64,000 nucleotides of DNA from Brachynemurus nebulosus (lineage: Eukaryota > Arthropoda > Insecta > Neuroptera > Myrmeleontidae). A model generated the notes under the pieces. That model had not been told where the DNA came from. It ran no database searches and was given only the letters and a program-made list of their open reading frames with translations. The stretch lies in contig JAPWDM010000012.1 of assembly GCA_035578155.1 (NCBI GenBank), forward strand, positions 11,600,501-11,664,500. Direction: 5' to 3'. The translations under genes and the position numbers were made by a program. Below, piece after piece: positions 24,380 to 35,089 of the stretch; the stretch's first letter is position 1; every line of letters begins with the position of its first letter.

Positions 24380-25815
24380 TCAATATCTGATTTACTGCTA
24401 GTCCCATTTCGCTCTATTTTTAATGATCGTTTTGTTTATTTATTTTTATTAATTTATATACCTATCTATTCAATTATACGAAGATATATTGGGCATTAAA
24501 TTACCAAGGTGCTTTTACAAGTACGAGGAAGCTGTGTGCCACACCTCATAGGCAGAGAATTTTTATTTATTTAGCATTGGCAACTTCTCCTGCAAAAATT
24601 TCTTTATGAATCAGATCAAAGGTTTTTATTATTTTATTTTATTGATAAAGTTATATAACTATAAGTAAATGTAATTTATTAATTCGTTTTATATTTAAAT
24701 TTAATTCAAAAATTGTGGTGATGTTAAATGTTTCCCATGGCAGTTTTCGATGCCTCGAATCATTTCGATCATTTTGACAATGTTCAAGGAATTTCCGTAA
24801 AGAAAATATTCAGTTATTTCACAACGTGTGTTATAGTGTGACTATGATAAAAACATGTTTCAGGGTCCGTAGAAGCTGGAAATCACATTGGTAACTCTCG
24901 AAGAAAACATTCTAATTTTATGAAATTTGGTGAAAACGTTGGAAATTCTACACGCTTGGATGACGTTTTTCAACTAGATACGTCTGATATCTCTAGGGTC
25001 GGAATTTCTTGGGAAATTTTTAAAAAAAAATAAGTTTACGCTACTATTTAAGTAAGTCGTCTCAACCAGTTACACTCCAGAAGTGTAATATATAATTTAA
25101 ATATATGAAACAAAAATTTTATATAGCACAGAAACTCTAAAAATACATAAACTTTGAACATTTATAAAATACACAATATACCTGTTATATATACTAGTCT
25201 TTTGTATATAAAAATATTGATATATAGTCAAATATACTTTTGTATGTTTACATAAGATTTAATAATGCGTATGATTATATATTTAAAATTATATATTATA
25301 TGTCTGCTATATATAAAAGTATTAATATTTTAATTTTGTTAGTTTTATTTAGAGTCCTTTTTTTTCGTTTATTAAACACTACACATGTTTCTTCGTATAC
25401 AATATTATGAAAACATTATTTCAAAATAATCATCTTTACACTTAATAAATATTTTCTCAAAATTATTTTATGTTATTATTTTAACGAGAAATTATGGGAA
25501 CACTTCATAAAAATAATTGTTAGATTATGAATTACAAAAATATGTGTATGTAGGTATTTTCAAATTTGTAAATTACAATTTAATCCTCGTTTAATACTCA
25601 ATTAATAAGTGCATCCCGGAAACAAATCAAAAATTTGTGGAATTCTTTGAACTGTATTCAACACTTCGTGGTTTTATCTGATGACTAATGAGAAAATTTT
25701 ACTAAAATTTTAGATGATTTAAAAATTGTAAATAAAATGTGAGAATGATAAAACTGGAAACCAATTATAGGTTTTTGAGGCCCTTCAGTTCATTTTTACC
25801 AGAATTAGACGCATA
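24380..25815. other. unannotated stretch with one family A fragment
   Basis: About 24862-25025 resembles an inverted, 5'/3'-truncated family A copy (gaaatttggtgaaaacgttgg; ctagatacgtctgat). The rest is very AT-rich with nothing recognised. Confidence 0.45.
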
Positions 25816-25825
25816 AAATTATTAG

Positions 25826-26287
25826 AAAATACCCTTGTCGCAGTATCCTGCATAACAGCGAATATCCTTTTACAAAAGTTAGTTTTCCTCGGAAAACCAC
25901 TTTTTCAAAGACCTTTTTTATGTGATTTTTTCTTCTCTTTCCAGTGGTGTAAAATAGTGTCGAAAACTTTTGAATTTGGGTAAATTCTGACAAACCCCCC
26001 CCCCAAAAAAAAAAAAACATGTTTCGAGCATCGGATGTGTCTGGTTGAAGAACTCATCCAAGATTTTTGGACTTCCAACGGTTTCATCAAATTTCATAAA
26101 AATAGAATGTTTTGCTCGAGACTTATCGTGCTGATACATAAATACTTAAATACATATATTTTTAGTGAATGCCATCTTCGACATCTAGGGTCCCTAACAA
26201 CACAAATTTTTATCATAGTCCTGGGCTCAAATCGTGTCATGACAGTGGCCGTAATAGCTGAATTTTTGATTCGAAAATTCGCTAAAA
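25826..26287 (+). mobile_element. family A repeat, copy 2
   Basis: Starts AAAATACCCTTGTCGCAG and ends AAATTCGCTAAAA, with the internal landmarks catcggatgtgtctggttga, cgagacttatcgtgctgata, cctgggctcaa and gtcatgaca. It lacks a long (TA)n tract. Overlapping open frames on both strands are by-products of the repeat. Confidence 0.85.
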
Positions 26288-26532
26288 GACTTCTTTCGCG
26301 TCAGTCACATTTATAAAATGAATTGGGTTATTTTAATAGTAATAGAAATGAAAGGTTCACACTCAAATTACCGTAACACGTAATTAATTTAGTGACGTCG
26401 TCATATTTACCAAAACTTTTCAATGCCTTAAAAACTGTTAATGAGGTGACGGAATGACGAAACTGAAAGAGAATTATTGATTTTCAAAGTACCTACTTTT
26501 TTTTAAAAATTTTTAGTGTCAAAAGAGCATTA

Positions 26533-27400
26533 CACGGAGAGAAAATTCATAGAAAAATTACTGTGCTCAGCACTACAATCGACCTGTAAAAGGCGAACAT
26601 ATTCAATTTTGTACGGTAAAAATATAAAAATTATAATTAATCATAGAAAATTTAAAGGATAGAATATTCTTTCCGTAATATTAGCACCGTAAAATTTTTA
26701 AAACAGCACAGTAAAAAGTTCCATTGCCGACAGAAAAATATTTTTTAATTGTTTTTCTTATAAAATTACCAGGCCGTCTTATAATTATTCAAATGCTATC
26801 TGCTAATAGTAGAAAGAAAGAAAGAAAGAGAAAGAAGGTATCAACGCTGTTGAAATGTACCTCACTCATACATGCAAGTCATATAGCCAGACTGGTAAGT
26901 GGTGTGACGACCAACTTAGTCGGACCAAGCACCTTGATTCATTAGACTGTCTTACAAGCAGCAAGCAGTATTCATTACACTGTCTTAAAGGATGGACTGT
27001 TACCGTTTAATTCATCATTTTATTACTTCACTATCTTCAGTATTAGAATATATTGTTGCCAATCATTTTTGTATGCATCATAAAGAATCGAAGGTCGGAA
27101 AAGATCGGGCATCTTCGAAGTTTTTCGAAGCAGGTTTGAATACGTATATTGTTCCTCAGTGCGTACAGCCCAACCAATATAAGGTTGCGGGTCATATGCG
27201 CAAATGAAAGAGTACGACAACAAGAATTAGTCTATAACATATATGCATAAGAGTGTGATAGAAGTTGTGTTAGCACATTAAATTTTACCATGCTATAATA
27301 TATTTTTTACTTTGGTCGTCGATCGCGCACGCATTATAAGAGAGCATGGTAATTTTTCTGAAATTTTATCTACAAAAATTATATGATTTTTCTCTCCGTG
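26533..27400. mobile_element. TA-flanked MITE of the CACGGAGAGAAAA family, copy 2, carrying ~560 bp extra
   Basis: Ends CACGGAGAGAAAATTC and TTTTCTCTCCGTG, flanked by TA. Relative to the copy at 7259, about 560 bp (about 26775-27325) is inserted between attacca and ttataagagagcatgg. The insert contains an (AAAG)n run (about 26811-26836) and two unrecognised open frames (26724-26945 and 26992-27207, plus strand), and shows no transposon ends of its own. Confidence 0.8.
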
Positions 27401-27418
27401 TATGAAATCTTTAAAAAA

Positions 27419-27485
27419 TAGATTAGAGTGCCAGCACTAAAAAAAGAATAATTTACTTAATTATTAGTGCTGGCACTCCAATCTT
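27419..27485. repeat. short near-perfect hairpin
   Basis: gattagagtgccagcactaa pairs with ttagtgctggcactccaatc with one mismatch around a loop of about 23 nt. It sits between MITE termini (a further TTTTCTCTCCGTG end lies at about 27569-27581). It could be a miRNA-like precursor or just a tiny foldback. Confidence 0.6.
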
Positions 27486-27589
27486 TACTATAGGTAGCAA
27501 GTCAATAATAATCTTAGAATATTTGGTCTGTGATCACTTTAATGTGCTACACACTAAATATTCGATATTTTTTCTCTCCGTGATGGGAT

Positions 27590-28135
27590 CCGTCTTTAAT
27601 GGTAGAACTTCCGCAACTAAGATTGTCGAATATATTTACATAACTGTTTTTATGAGGAACCACAAAAATTATGCTAAAAGCTGTGAAAAATTCGCTAATT
27701 AAGAATTCTGATTCTTTTGATACTGAAAGAAGAAGAAAATCGACAAATTGATACTTTGAACTATAAAAAAAACTGTTTGTAAAATTCTTCAAATTTCATT
27801 AAATATCTTAATTAATTACCAGTTATCCAACTTTTTTTCTGGCATGTGTCCAAACAGTATCAAAAAAATTTCATAAATAAAATTTAATGAAACTGTCAAT
27901 TTTTAAATCAACATAGAAATTAATTTCAATCTTAAATACATACACCTTGATTCTTTTTTTTTTGTTGTAAATAAAAAAATAAAATTAACAATGGTCATTC
28001 TTAAAAATTGGCATATTTTTATAATTAATAATTTATAAGCAAAAAAATAAAATTAAAATATAAAAAAAATTCATTCATATTTATTTTAATTCAGGTACAG
28101 TATCGGCCAAAAAAGTAGAATTCAGTGGAAGTTTT
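27590..28135. other. unannotated intronic stretch
   Basis: AT-rich; an 81-codon minus-strand open frame (27547-27792) has no recognised motif. Confidence 0.45.
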
Positions 28136-28139
28136 AAAA

Positions 28140-28518
28140 AATAGCCTGTCACAATAAAAATTTTAAAAAAGACTTTTGATATTTTCTCGAAAACCAGTTA
28201 ACTTAGAATAGTGTTTCGAAAATCATCTTATGTTTTTTTCGCTCTTTTCGATGGTGTAAAAAAAATGTGGAAACATTTAAATTTTAAAAAAGTTTGACAA
28301 AAACTTTTTTTTTGCAGAAATTAGCCCAAAATATCCGGTTTTAGGAATCGGACGGGATTTGTTAACAAACTTATCCAATATTTTTGAACTTCACATTATT
28401 TCTCATATTATTTTCGCTTTCTACGGACCTTAAAACAAATTTCTATCACATTCCCGGGCTCAGGTCTCACTATGATAGGTATTTACTGTAATGGCTGATT
28501 TTGGAAATTCGCTAGAAA
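28140..28518 (+). mobile_element. family A repeat, copy 3 (divergent)
   Basis: Keeps the order ttttctcgaaaaccagttaa, ttcgatggtgtaaaaa, aatcggacgggatttgtt, acggaccttaaaacaaattt, tcccgggctcaggt and a ggaaattcgctagaaaa end. The 5' signature is largely lost and there is no (TA)n. Confidence 0.7.
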
Positions 28519-28622
28519 ACGCACAAAACAAAATATTCAAATTGAGGCCGCATAAAGAAAGTATCAGAGAAAGTATATAACTCAAACACCTTACGATATA
28601 ATTGATTTTTCAAGCAAGATTA

Positions 28623-28784
28623 CACGGAGAGAAAATTCCTATAAAAATTACTGTGCTCATACTACAATCGACGTGTAACAGGCGAACATATCCAATTTTA
28701 CCGTACAAAAATTGGATATGTTAGCCTGTTACACGTCGATTGTAGTATGAGCACAGTAATTTTTATAGGAATTTTCTCTCCTTG
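28623..28784. mobile_element. fully palindromic TA-flanked MITE, CACGGAGAGAAAA family, copy 3
   Basis: 162 bp, flanked by TA on both sides. The two halves are nearly perfect inverted copies (caatcgacgtgtaacaggcg and its complement; aaattggatatgtt), so a transcript would fold into an ~80-bp hairpin. Confidence 0.9.
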
Positions 28785-28789
28785 TAGTA

Positions 28790-29080
28790 ATTATATCTGC
28801 ACATAAAAAATTTTTTAAATATTTTATTTCATTTTTATAGGTAAGTAATATTACAAAATTTGCAAGACATGCCCGTCGTATATGTAAAGAAATTAGATGA
28901 CGCAATAAAGTGTATACTTTTGTAATGTGATGACAAAATACTCTTGGACAGTCAGCAAGCAACCTTATCGCAAATTAATCGGTAATTTTCCATACACTTT
29001 GATCTTCCTGAAAAAGTCGCATAAAAAAGTCACATTTAACCTGTAGGTGTATTTAATTATTTTCACCAAAAGTGAATTAG
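28790..29080. other. intronic stretch with a small repeat Q fragment
   Basis: About 28950-29030 (ttatcgcaaattaat ... tacactttgat ... gcataaaaaagtcac) matches the end of repeat Q at 57826-57930. Confidence 0.45.
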
Positions 29081-29088
29081 TTTATTAA

Positions 29089-29674
29089 GGGGGATCACTA
29101 GTGTGACCGCCTGAAAAAAAAGGTGATTTTTGGGAATTTTTTTAAAGAAAACTGCTGCATGGAATGTTTTAATATTTTAAGGATATATTCGTTGATATTG
29201 TTGATATATAATAAATTCATGATAAAATTTTTGGACCAAAAAATTAAAAATTTGGTGAGTTATTCACGATCTCCCAAGGCTCCAAAAAAAAAAAAAGTTC
29301 CCCTACTGCTGCAGTGATAGCGACTTTCACAGTACCTGAAATCAAAAAAACCAAAAAGCCTATTAAACTAAAAGCTATTTAACAGATAGAAATTTAACAA
29401 AATGACGCGACGGAGTTTTTTAAAAAAAAGTTTCAATTTTTGCGCGAAAATTTGATGATTTTTGACGTGCAAAAATTACACTTTTTATTCGATCGGAAAA
29501 CTGGAGGTTCATGGCACGAAGAAACATATATAAAAGAAGCTGCAATAAGAATCAAATCGATCGGATGATTTGTCTTCGAGTTATAACTGCAGCAAATTTG
29601 AAAAATGTAGTTTTTCTTTACTTTACCTTTTAGATTACTAAAATTATTTACGATGTACCTACTCACTGTCCCCT
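29089..29674. mobile_element. TTAA-flanked element with GGGG ends, possibly piggyBac-like
   Basis: Flanked by TTAA at 29085-29088 and 29675-29678. Left end GGGGGATCACTAGTG; right end, reverse complement, AGGGGACAGTGAGT, a loose inverted repeat. No transposase motif is found in the open frames inside. Confidence 0.45.
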
Positions 29675-29679
29675 TTAAG

Positions 29680-30250
29680 AATAGAATTTTGTTTAGTTTC
29701 TTTTGGACGTTTCTGTGGCAAATTCTTAATAATTATGAACATGTTTCATATTATCTGATTATGCAAGTTTAATATTTTATCTTAAAAATGTTAAAATATT
29801 GATTGATTTTAAATTAAAGCATGAAATTACATGAAAAATATAACAAAATTTCCGCCTATTATTTGTAATAATAATAATAACTATTTTAACAAAAAAAGTA
29901 CTTTAGTTTTTTGGGTAAAATATATATTATTTGAATTGTGTGTGAACATGTGTAAAATTGAATCGCCCCAATATGTACGATTAAGTAATCAAATCGTTCT
30001 AGTTTGCGCGATTTAATTATTGATTTTTGCAATTGGAGAAAAAATTTTTTGTAAGAAATTAATATTTGTTAAGAGTAGGTATATAATTACATAGTTGTAA
30101 ACTGCTCTTAACAATTGATTTCGAAGAAAAAATCTTGGGGAAACCCTTACAGTTCCGTTAAAGTCTATTCATCACACCTTTATAATTTCCTTCAAAGTGC
30201 TCTGAGTAACTTGGTTAGACTGCGTTCAAAATTTGGTATGAGTTTTTGAA
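29680..30250. other. unannotated intronic stretch
   Basis: AT-rich; nothing recognised. Confidence 0.45.
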
Positions 30251-30254
30251 ATTA

Positions 30255-30849
30255 CAGCCGACATTCGTTATCAGTCCGCCTACAGGGCTGTAGGAGAATA
30301 TAATTTTACGAATTCCTGTACCCCCACTTGTGCTTGGTAGTCGACTGTCGTAACTCGCATTTAGCTCTACTTTTCGAGCGTGTGAGTGTGTACTTATTTA
30401 TAATCAAATAGCCCAGACGTTTTTAATAAATACATTTACTTAAATTTCCAAAATTGTTTTCTAGTTTGAGTGACAAGAGTTTAAACGATACTGTCAACAC
30501 ATATTTTCTTTAAAATTTTTTTTAAAATCTCTTGTAGAAATTGTAAATAATATTGTTTGTTAGTCAAACAAATTTTGTAATATAATCCGCGCGATGAACG
30601 AACAAAACTTGTTTTGGTCAACTACACATGTATTATGTAAATACGGACCTATAAAAAAAATTATTTTAGTGAATAAAAAGATTCTGACAGGATGATTTAT
30701 GAGTTTCACTATTAAACATCAACACCAATGTTCCGGTTTTCTAACGAGAGACTGAAATGAATTTTTTTCGGTCATGGAGGGGAAATGTTTATAATAAAAA
30801 TATAAATCGGAAGACTTATAGCGAGCGGACTGATAACGAGAGTCGGCTG
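30255..30849. mobile_element. Tc1/mariner-like MITE E, copy 1
   Basis: TA target on both sides. Terminal repeat CAGCCGACATTCGTTATCAG at the left and its imperfect complement (ataacgagagtcggctg) at the right. 595 bp. A second copy with the same ends and interior (cgtgtgagtgtgtacttatt; cgcgatgaacgaacaaaac) is at 63060-63652. No transposase. Confidence 0.9.
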
Positions 30850-30854
30850 TATAT

Positions 30855-32090
30855 TTGTTTTTTTTTTTATTTACCATAGTATGACTTTATTGTAGCCTTG
30901 GCCTTATTATATATGCACTTACCTTAGTCTAATTCGTCCAGAGAATGTGACTTATTTTTCGAATATTTGTTCACCGAAACGACGCAATTGACCCAATTTC
31001 GTACTAATAAACTTTATTAAATGCATTTGTCTTTGTCTTGACCTGCAAATATTTTGGGTATTTACAATTTCATCGACACCGATGCAAAATTTTTGGGACC
31101 GTTTCTTTGGAAGAACCAACTTGTCCCCTATAGTAACACATACAAGCCATAAACCCTTGTGGGAAGCCCTTGAGGAACCCTAATTCAATACGTGTCCAAC
31201 ACACACTTGATGTAATTTTTTAAAACCATTATCTATGACAGTTTTAATAGATTCTTTAACGCCGCTGACTTAGACTGCTGCATGTGCTATGAATCACTTA
31301 TTACATATCAAAAAAATAATCCCCTAATAGATTCGCCTCCTTCACTATTTTTTAAAATTTAAAAAAGAAAAATACCATAATCCAGATATATCTATTACAC
31401 CGAATATACTCCCGAAAAATAAGTACACCGAAAATAATAGAAATCAGATACACACAAATGTCTATAAATTATTATTTATATTTTTTTTTTTTTTTCAAAA
31501 CCATAAAATCCATAGCAACATACGGTAGCATTGTCGTATTCGTATCACATTATGGTATGACCCCTTTTTTAAAAAAAAATTTTTATTACATCTATTTCCA
31601 ATATTTTTGTTGTATTTGTACTATGCGGGGGGGGGGGTATCGAGTGATTTCTATTTTTATCTAAATAAGTGCATTTTTGTTACATCAATTTCAAATAATG
31701 TGGCTTTTCCATAAGCCATTTAACATGGTTTTTTTTTTTTTGTTATCGGTGGAGCGAAAAAGGAAAGTAATGTAATCGGCAATATCGCTATCGTCATTGA
31801 GCCGAGCCGAGGACTGTTGAGGAGTGTATTATTTTGAAATGTGTGGTGTATTACGTGTATCAATAATTTTTTTTTTTGTCGTTCTAGATACATCCTTTTG
31901 TATTTGTGAGTAAAGCATTCCTTTTTGGTGTTAGTGAGATCGAATGATTTCTACTTCATAAAATATTGTTTAAATTCACATCATAAAAATTGATTATGTA
32001 GAACATAAGTTTTTTGAGTGGTAGAACATAAGTTTTTTTTTCGATATGTGTAATTTAATATCAAATACAGGCAATGTTAAGTATTCAAAT
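30855..32090. other. unannotated intronic stretch
   Basis: AT-rich with several T-runs (31471-31493, about 31730) and a G-run (about 31626-31637). Nothing recognised. Confidence 0.45.
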
Positions 32091-32095
32091 TACAA

Positions 32096-32500
32096 ATGAA
32101 GAAATTTGTTATTGGTGTCTCCGTGGAAGCTGAAAAGTCAATATTCAAATATTTAAAAAACCTTTTTAAAATAAAATTCGCTGTAGATACCTATGCAAAT
32201 AATACAAAAATTTTACTTTTATCGAAAAATTTGTTAACTTGGGATTTCCCTTACATTTGTTTTGATATACTTAGCTCTGCCTCTATCTCTAACATCCCCC
32301 ACTAATACATTATTCACTTCATTTTTATCGTATATAATGAGCTTCGCCTAAAAGAACAGTTTTTATTTGTGTTTTTCATCTGAGGATGGCGTAATGGCCG
32401 AAAGTCGACTCGTGTTTATACGATTTTTGTTGTGAAAAGTGACAAAGCAACGATCCCATGTTTTTTAACATGGATTTTCACAAAGTAAACTTTTCCAATA
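32096..32500 (+). mobile_element. possible Penelope-type terminal region with hammerhead-like core
   Basis: Positions 32380-32404 read CTGAGGATGGCGTAATGGCC followed by GAAAG, resembling the two conserved strands of a hammerhead around a GGC/GCC stem. About 75 nt later comes ttttcacaaagtaaac, the landmark shared with 10706 and 57150. The 69-codon open frame before it (32096-32305) is not a recognisable Penelope domain. Confidence 0.4.
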
Positions 32501-32509
32501 TTAATTATT

Positions 32510-33040
32510 CAAATATTTAATTTCTAGAACTCCTATTTTCTAGAATTCATAAAAATACTCGTTTAACATGACATTAATATAATTATTATTGATTAACAAC
32601 AGTTTGATCAAAGCAAAATATGTCATCAGGCTTTCTTTTTATGTACCAAGGAATGTGTTTCTGATAATTTTCATAGAAATAAATGTTCATGAAATTTTTT
32701 AGACTTTTCTGAGCGATGGTTCTAGTGATAATGGTTGGGAACAGCAATTTTTAAGACGTTTCGATTAGGAAAAAAATACAATTTACTGAAATCTTGATAA
32801 GCTTTAAGTCTTGTTCGACGATTTTGAGGAATTTTTTCACTTTTCAGGTTATCTTCTAAAATTAACTCCTAGAATCGAAATTTAACTTCATATCTCTAAT
32901 TTGATCATTAAACTCTGTCTCTGTGGTAAATTTCAAATCTTCGCACGGAATAGTTTCAAAGAAAATCGCTTGTGAAACGAATCATCACCGGAGAGTACGG
33001 TTTAGTGTTCTGGTACGGAACATTAAAAAAATGAGTATCG
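32510..33040. other. unannotated intronic stretch
   Basis: AT-rich, with ggtacggaacatt/agtttcaaagaaaatcgc words also seen near 36460 and 53390, suggesting an old low-copy repeat. Confidence 0.4.
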
Positions 33041-33046
33041 TGTTCA

Positions 33047-33345
33047 CACAATAACTCAAGAACGAAATATTTTATTTTTACAAAATTTGGTGAAAACGTT
33101 GGAAGTCCAAAAATCTTGAATGAATTTTTTAAATAGACGGGTCTGATGGCTGAAATATGGTTTCTTAGGCATTTTTTGTGAAAAAAAATAATTTCTTTAT
33201 TAAAATTTCCCCAAGTTCAAAAGTTTTTACGACATTCTTTAAACTGTTGGAAAGAGGAGAAAAAATCATACAAATAAAATTAAGGTTTTTTGAACCATTT
33301 CTATGTAAACTGATTTCCGAGGAAAACTAATTTTTCTAAACGGAA
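33047..33345 (-). mobile_element. family A repeat, inverted truncated copy 4
   Basis: Landmarks in reverse order: aaatttggtgaaaacgttgg, gacgggtctgatgg, gttggaaagaggagaaaaaa, tttccgaggaaaacta and aaacggaaatttgctat. It lacks the 3' third and any (TA)n. Confidence 0.7.
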
Positions 33346-33774
33346 ATTTGCTATTTTGTACAGCATTAACTTTTGGGAGACAATTTTTTCGTTTTTTACG
33401 CCTCGTTCTGGACCGGAGATTTCTCTCTACCACGGCCCTGATAATAATTAGATGCATTTAAATGTTAAAAATAGTTGAATTTTTTTTTAAAAGGTCGCAT
33501 TTTAAATAGATATTTTTGTATAAATATGTAGAATTTTTTTGATCATTTTAATAAAAATATAGATCAATCATTATACGCTTGTCATTTTTATGCAATATCA
33601 CATCTGTAGCTGGTGTGCCGCCGAAATATATTTTCACCTGGAACTCTACTAACTACACCATCATCTTGTCTTTTAATATTTTTATTAATCATTACGTTGA
33701 AATATCTACATAAGCTTTAATGTATATTATTTTGAATAAATGTATTTTGTTTATATATTCTATACCAACAGTTT

Positions 33775-34210
33775 TTAGTCTGATTTTTCAAAAATATTGG
33801 GTGAGTCGTGGCCCCTGCCCCAAATTACACTAACGAGTGGAGTATCAAACATGGGAATCACGGATTGGGAAGAAATTAGTATATGTTGTAGAATATATTT
33901 CTTTGAGTATTGTAGTAGTAATAATTTAGGCCAATGCGCCTTTGTTTGAAAATTAAACACACGAAAAGTTTCGAATAACATATCGTGTTTGATATGTATC
34001 AGTTAGTTGGTACTCTCAGCAACAGCGACACTTGGTAGTGTGGTTAGAGTATGCTGTCATGTATGTGATTTTTTTTAATATACAGACGGAAGGGTTCTAT
34101 GTTCGAATCTATACCTTTCCAACATAATTCTCTTTTCAATTTTTTTTAAACTTTTGCAATATTGTACCATGTTATAATTATTTTTTAAAAAAGGAGATAT
34201 AATATTTTTT
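33775..34210 (+). repeat. composite repeat S (+ copy) with tRNA-like segment
   Basis: The body contains ggagtatcaaacatgggaat followed by cacggatt (about 33838). About 160 bp later there is a degenerate tRNA-like segment (34031-34133) with an A-box-like tagtgtggttagagtatgc and a B-box gttcgaatct at 34101-34110. The same body plus tRNA-like order occurs at 47636-47860 (inverted). Its 3' part (34075-34210) is repeated inverted at 34385-34535. Probably a SINE-like element; the tRNA-like part lying downstream of the body is unusual. Confidence 0.55.
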
Positions 34211-34384
34211 GTACATGTTGTACATTATATTTACATAAAATATATGTTTACATAGATTTTTACATAAAATTAAAGCGATGTTTATTATAAATTAATTAAA
34301 CTATTTTTAGACATTCTTCATTTTATCCTTATTTATAAAGTATGGCAATTGTAAATTGTTTTATAATAATGACATAAAATAGAA

Positions 34385-34535
34385 TATCATATCTCCGTTT
34401 AAAAAATAATTATAGCATCGTCAATGTAATTGAGCATTGTACAATATTGAAAAAGTTAAAAAAAAAATTGAAAAGAGAAGAATTTTGTTGGAAAACCATA
34501 GATTCGAACATAGGACTTTTCCGTCTGTATATTAA
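34385..34535 (-). repeat. composite repeat S, inverted arm facing 34075-34210
   Basis: Reverse complement of 34075-34210 with small gaps (agattcgaacatagga; tccgtctgtatatta; ttgtacaatattgaaaaagtt). It ends exactly where a family A copy begins. The remainder of this inverted copy resumes after it at about 35040-35080 (aatccgtgattcccatgttt). Confidence 0.75.
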
Positions 34536-35011
34536 AATACCCCTGTCGCAGCATCCTGCATAACATAGCGAATTTCCGTTTATAAAAATTAGTTTTTCTC
34601 GGAAACTAGTTGACATAGAATAATAGTTTAAAGACCTTTTTTATGTAATTTTTTCTCCTCTTTTAAATGATGTAAAAAAATTTGGCAAAAATTTTTGAAT
34701 AAGTGGAAATTTTGGCAAAAATCTAATTTTTTGCAAGAACAAAAACCATGTTCCTGGCATCCGACGTGTCTGGCTGAAGAACTCATCCAAGATTTTTGGA
34801 CTTCCAACGTTGTCACCAAATTTCGTAAACCTAGGACATTTCGTTCGAGTTATCGTGCTGATACATATATACATACATACATATATATATATTATTTTCA
34901 GTTTCTGGGGACCTCAAAACAAATTTCTGCCATAGTCCCGGGCTCAAGTCGCGTCATGATACCTATTGTAATAGCTGAATTTCCAGAATTCTTTCTGGAA
35001 ATTCGCTAAAA
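34534..35011 (+). mobile_element. family A repeat, copy 5 (most complete reference copy)
   Basis: 478 bp from AAAATACCCCTGTCGCAGC to TTCGCTAAAA. Order: gcgaatttccgtttataaaa, ctcctcttttaaatgatgta, a catccgacgtgtctggctga block, a short TA/CATA-rich tract (34860-34890), ggggacctcaaaacaaattt, cccgggctcaagtcgcgtca, then the hairpin gaatttccag...ctggaaattc immediately before the 3' end. The 68-104 aa open frames here are repeat by-products. The element has split an inverted repeat S copy. Confidence 0.9.
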
Positions 35012-35039
35012 AGTTACATACCAAATATATACCATAGTT

Positions 35040-35085
35040 CTCTCAAATCCGTGATTCCCATGTTTGATACTCCCTTTGTAAGTAA
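35040..35085 (-). repeat. composite repeat S, inverted remainder
   Basis: aatccgtgattcccatgttt gatactcc is the complement of the S body at about 33838-33866. Confidence 0.75.
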
Positions 35086-35089
35086 TAAT

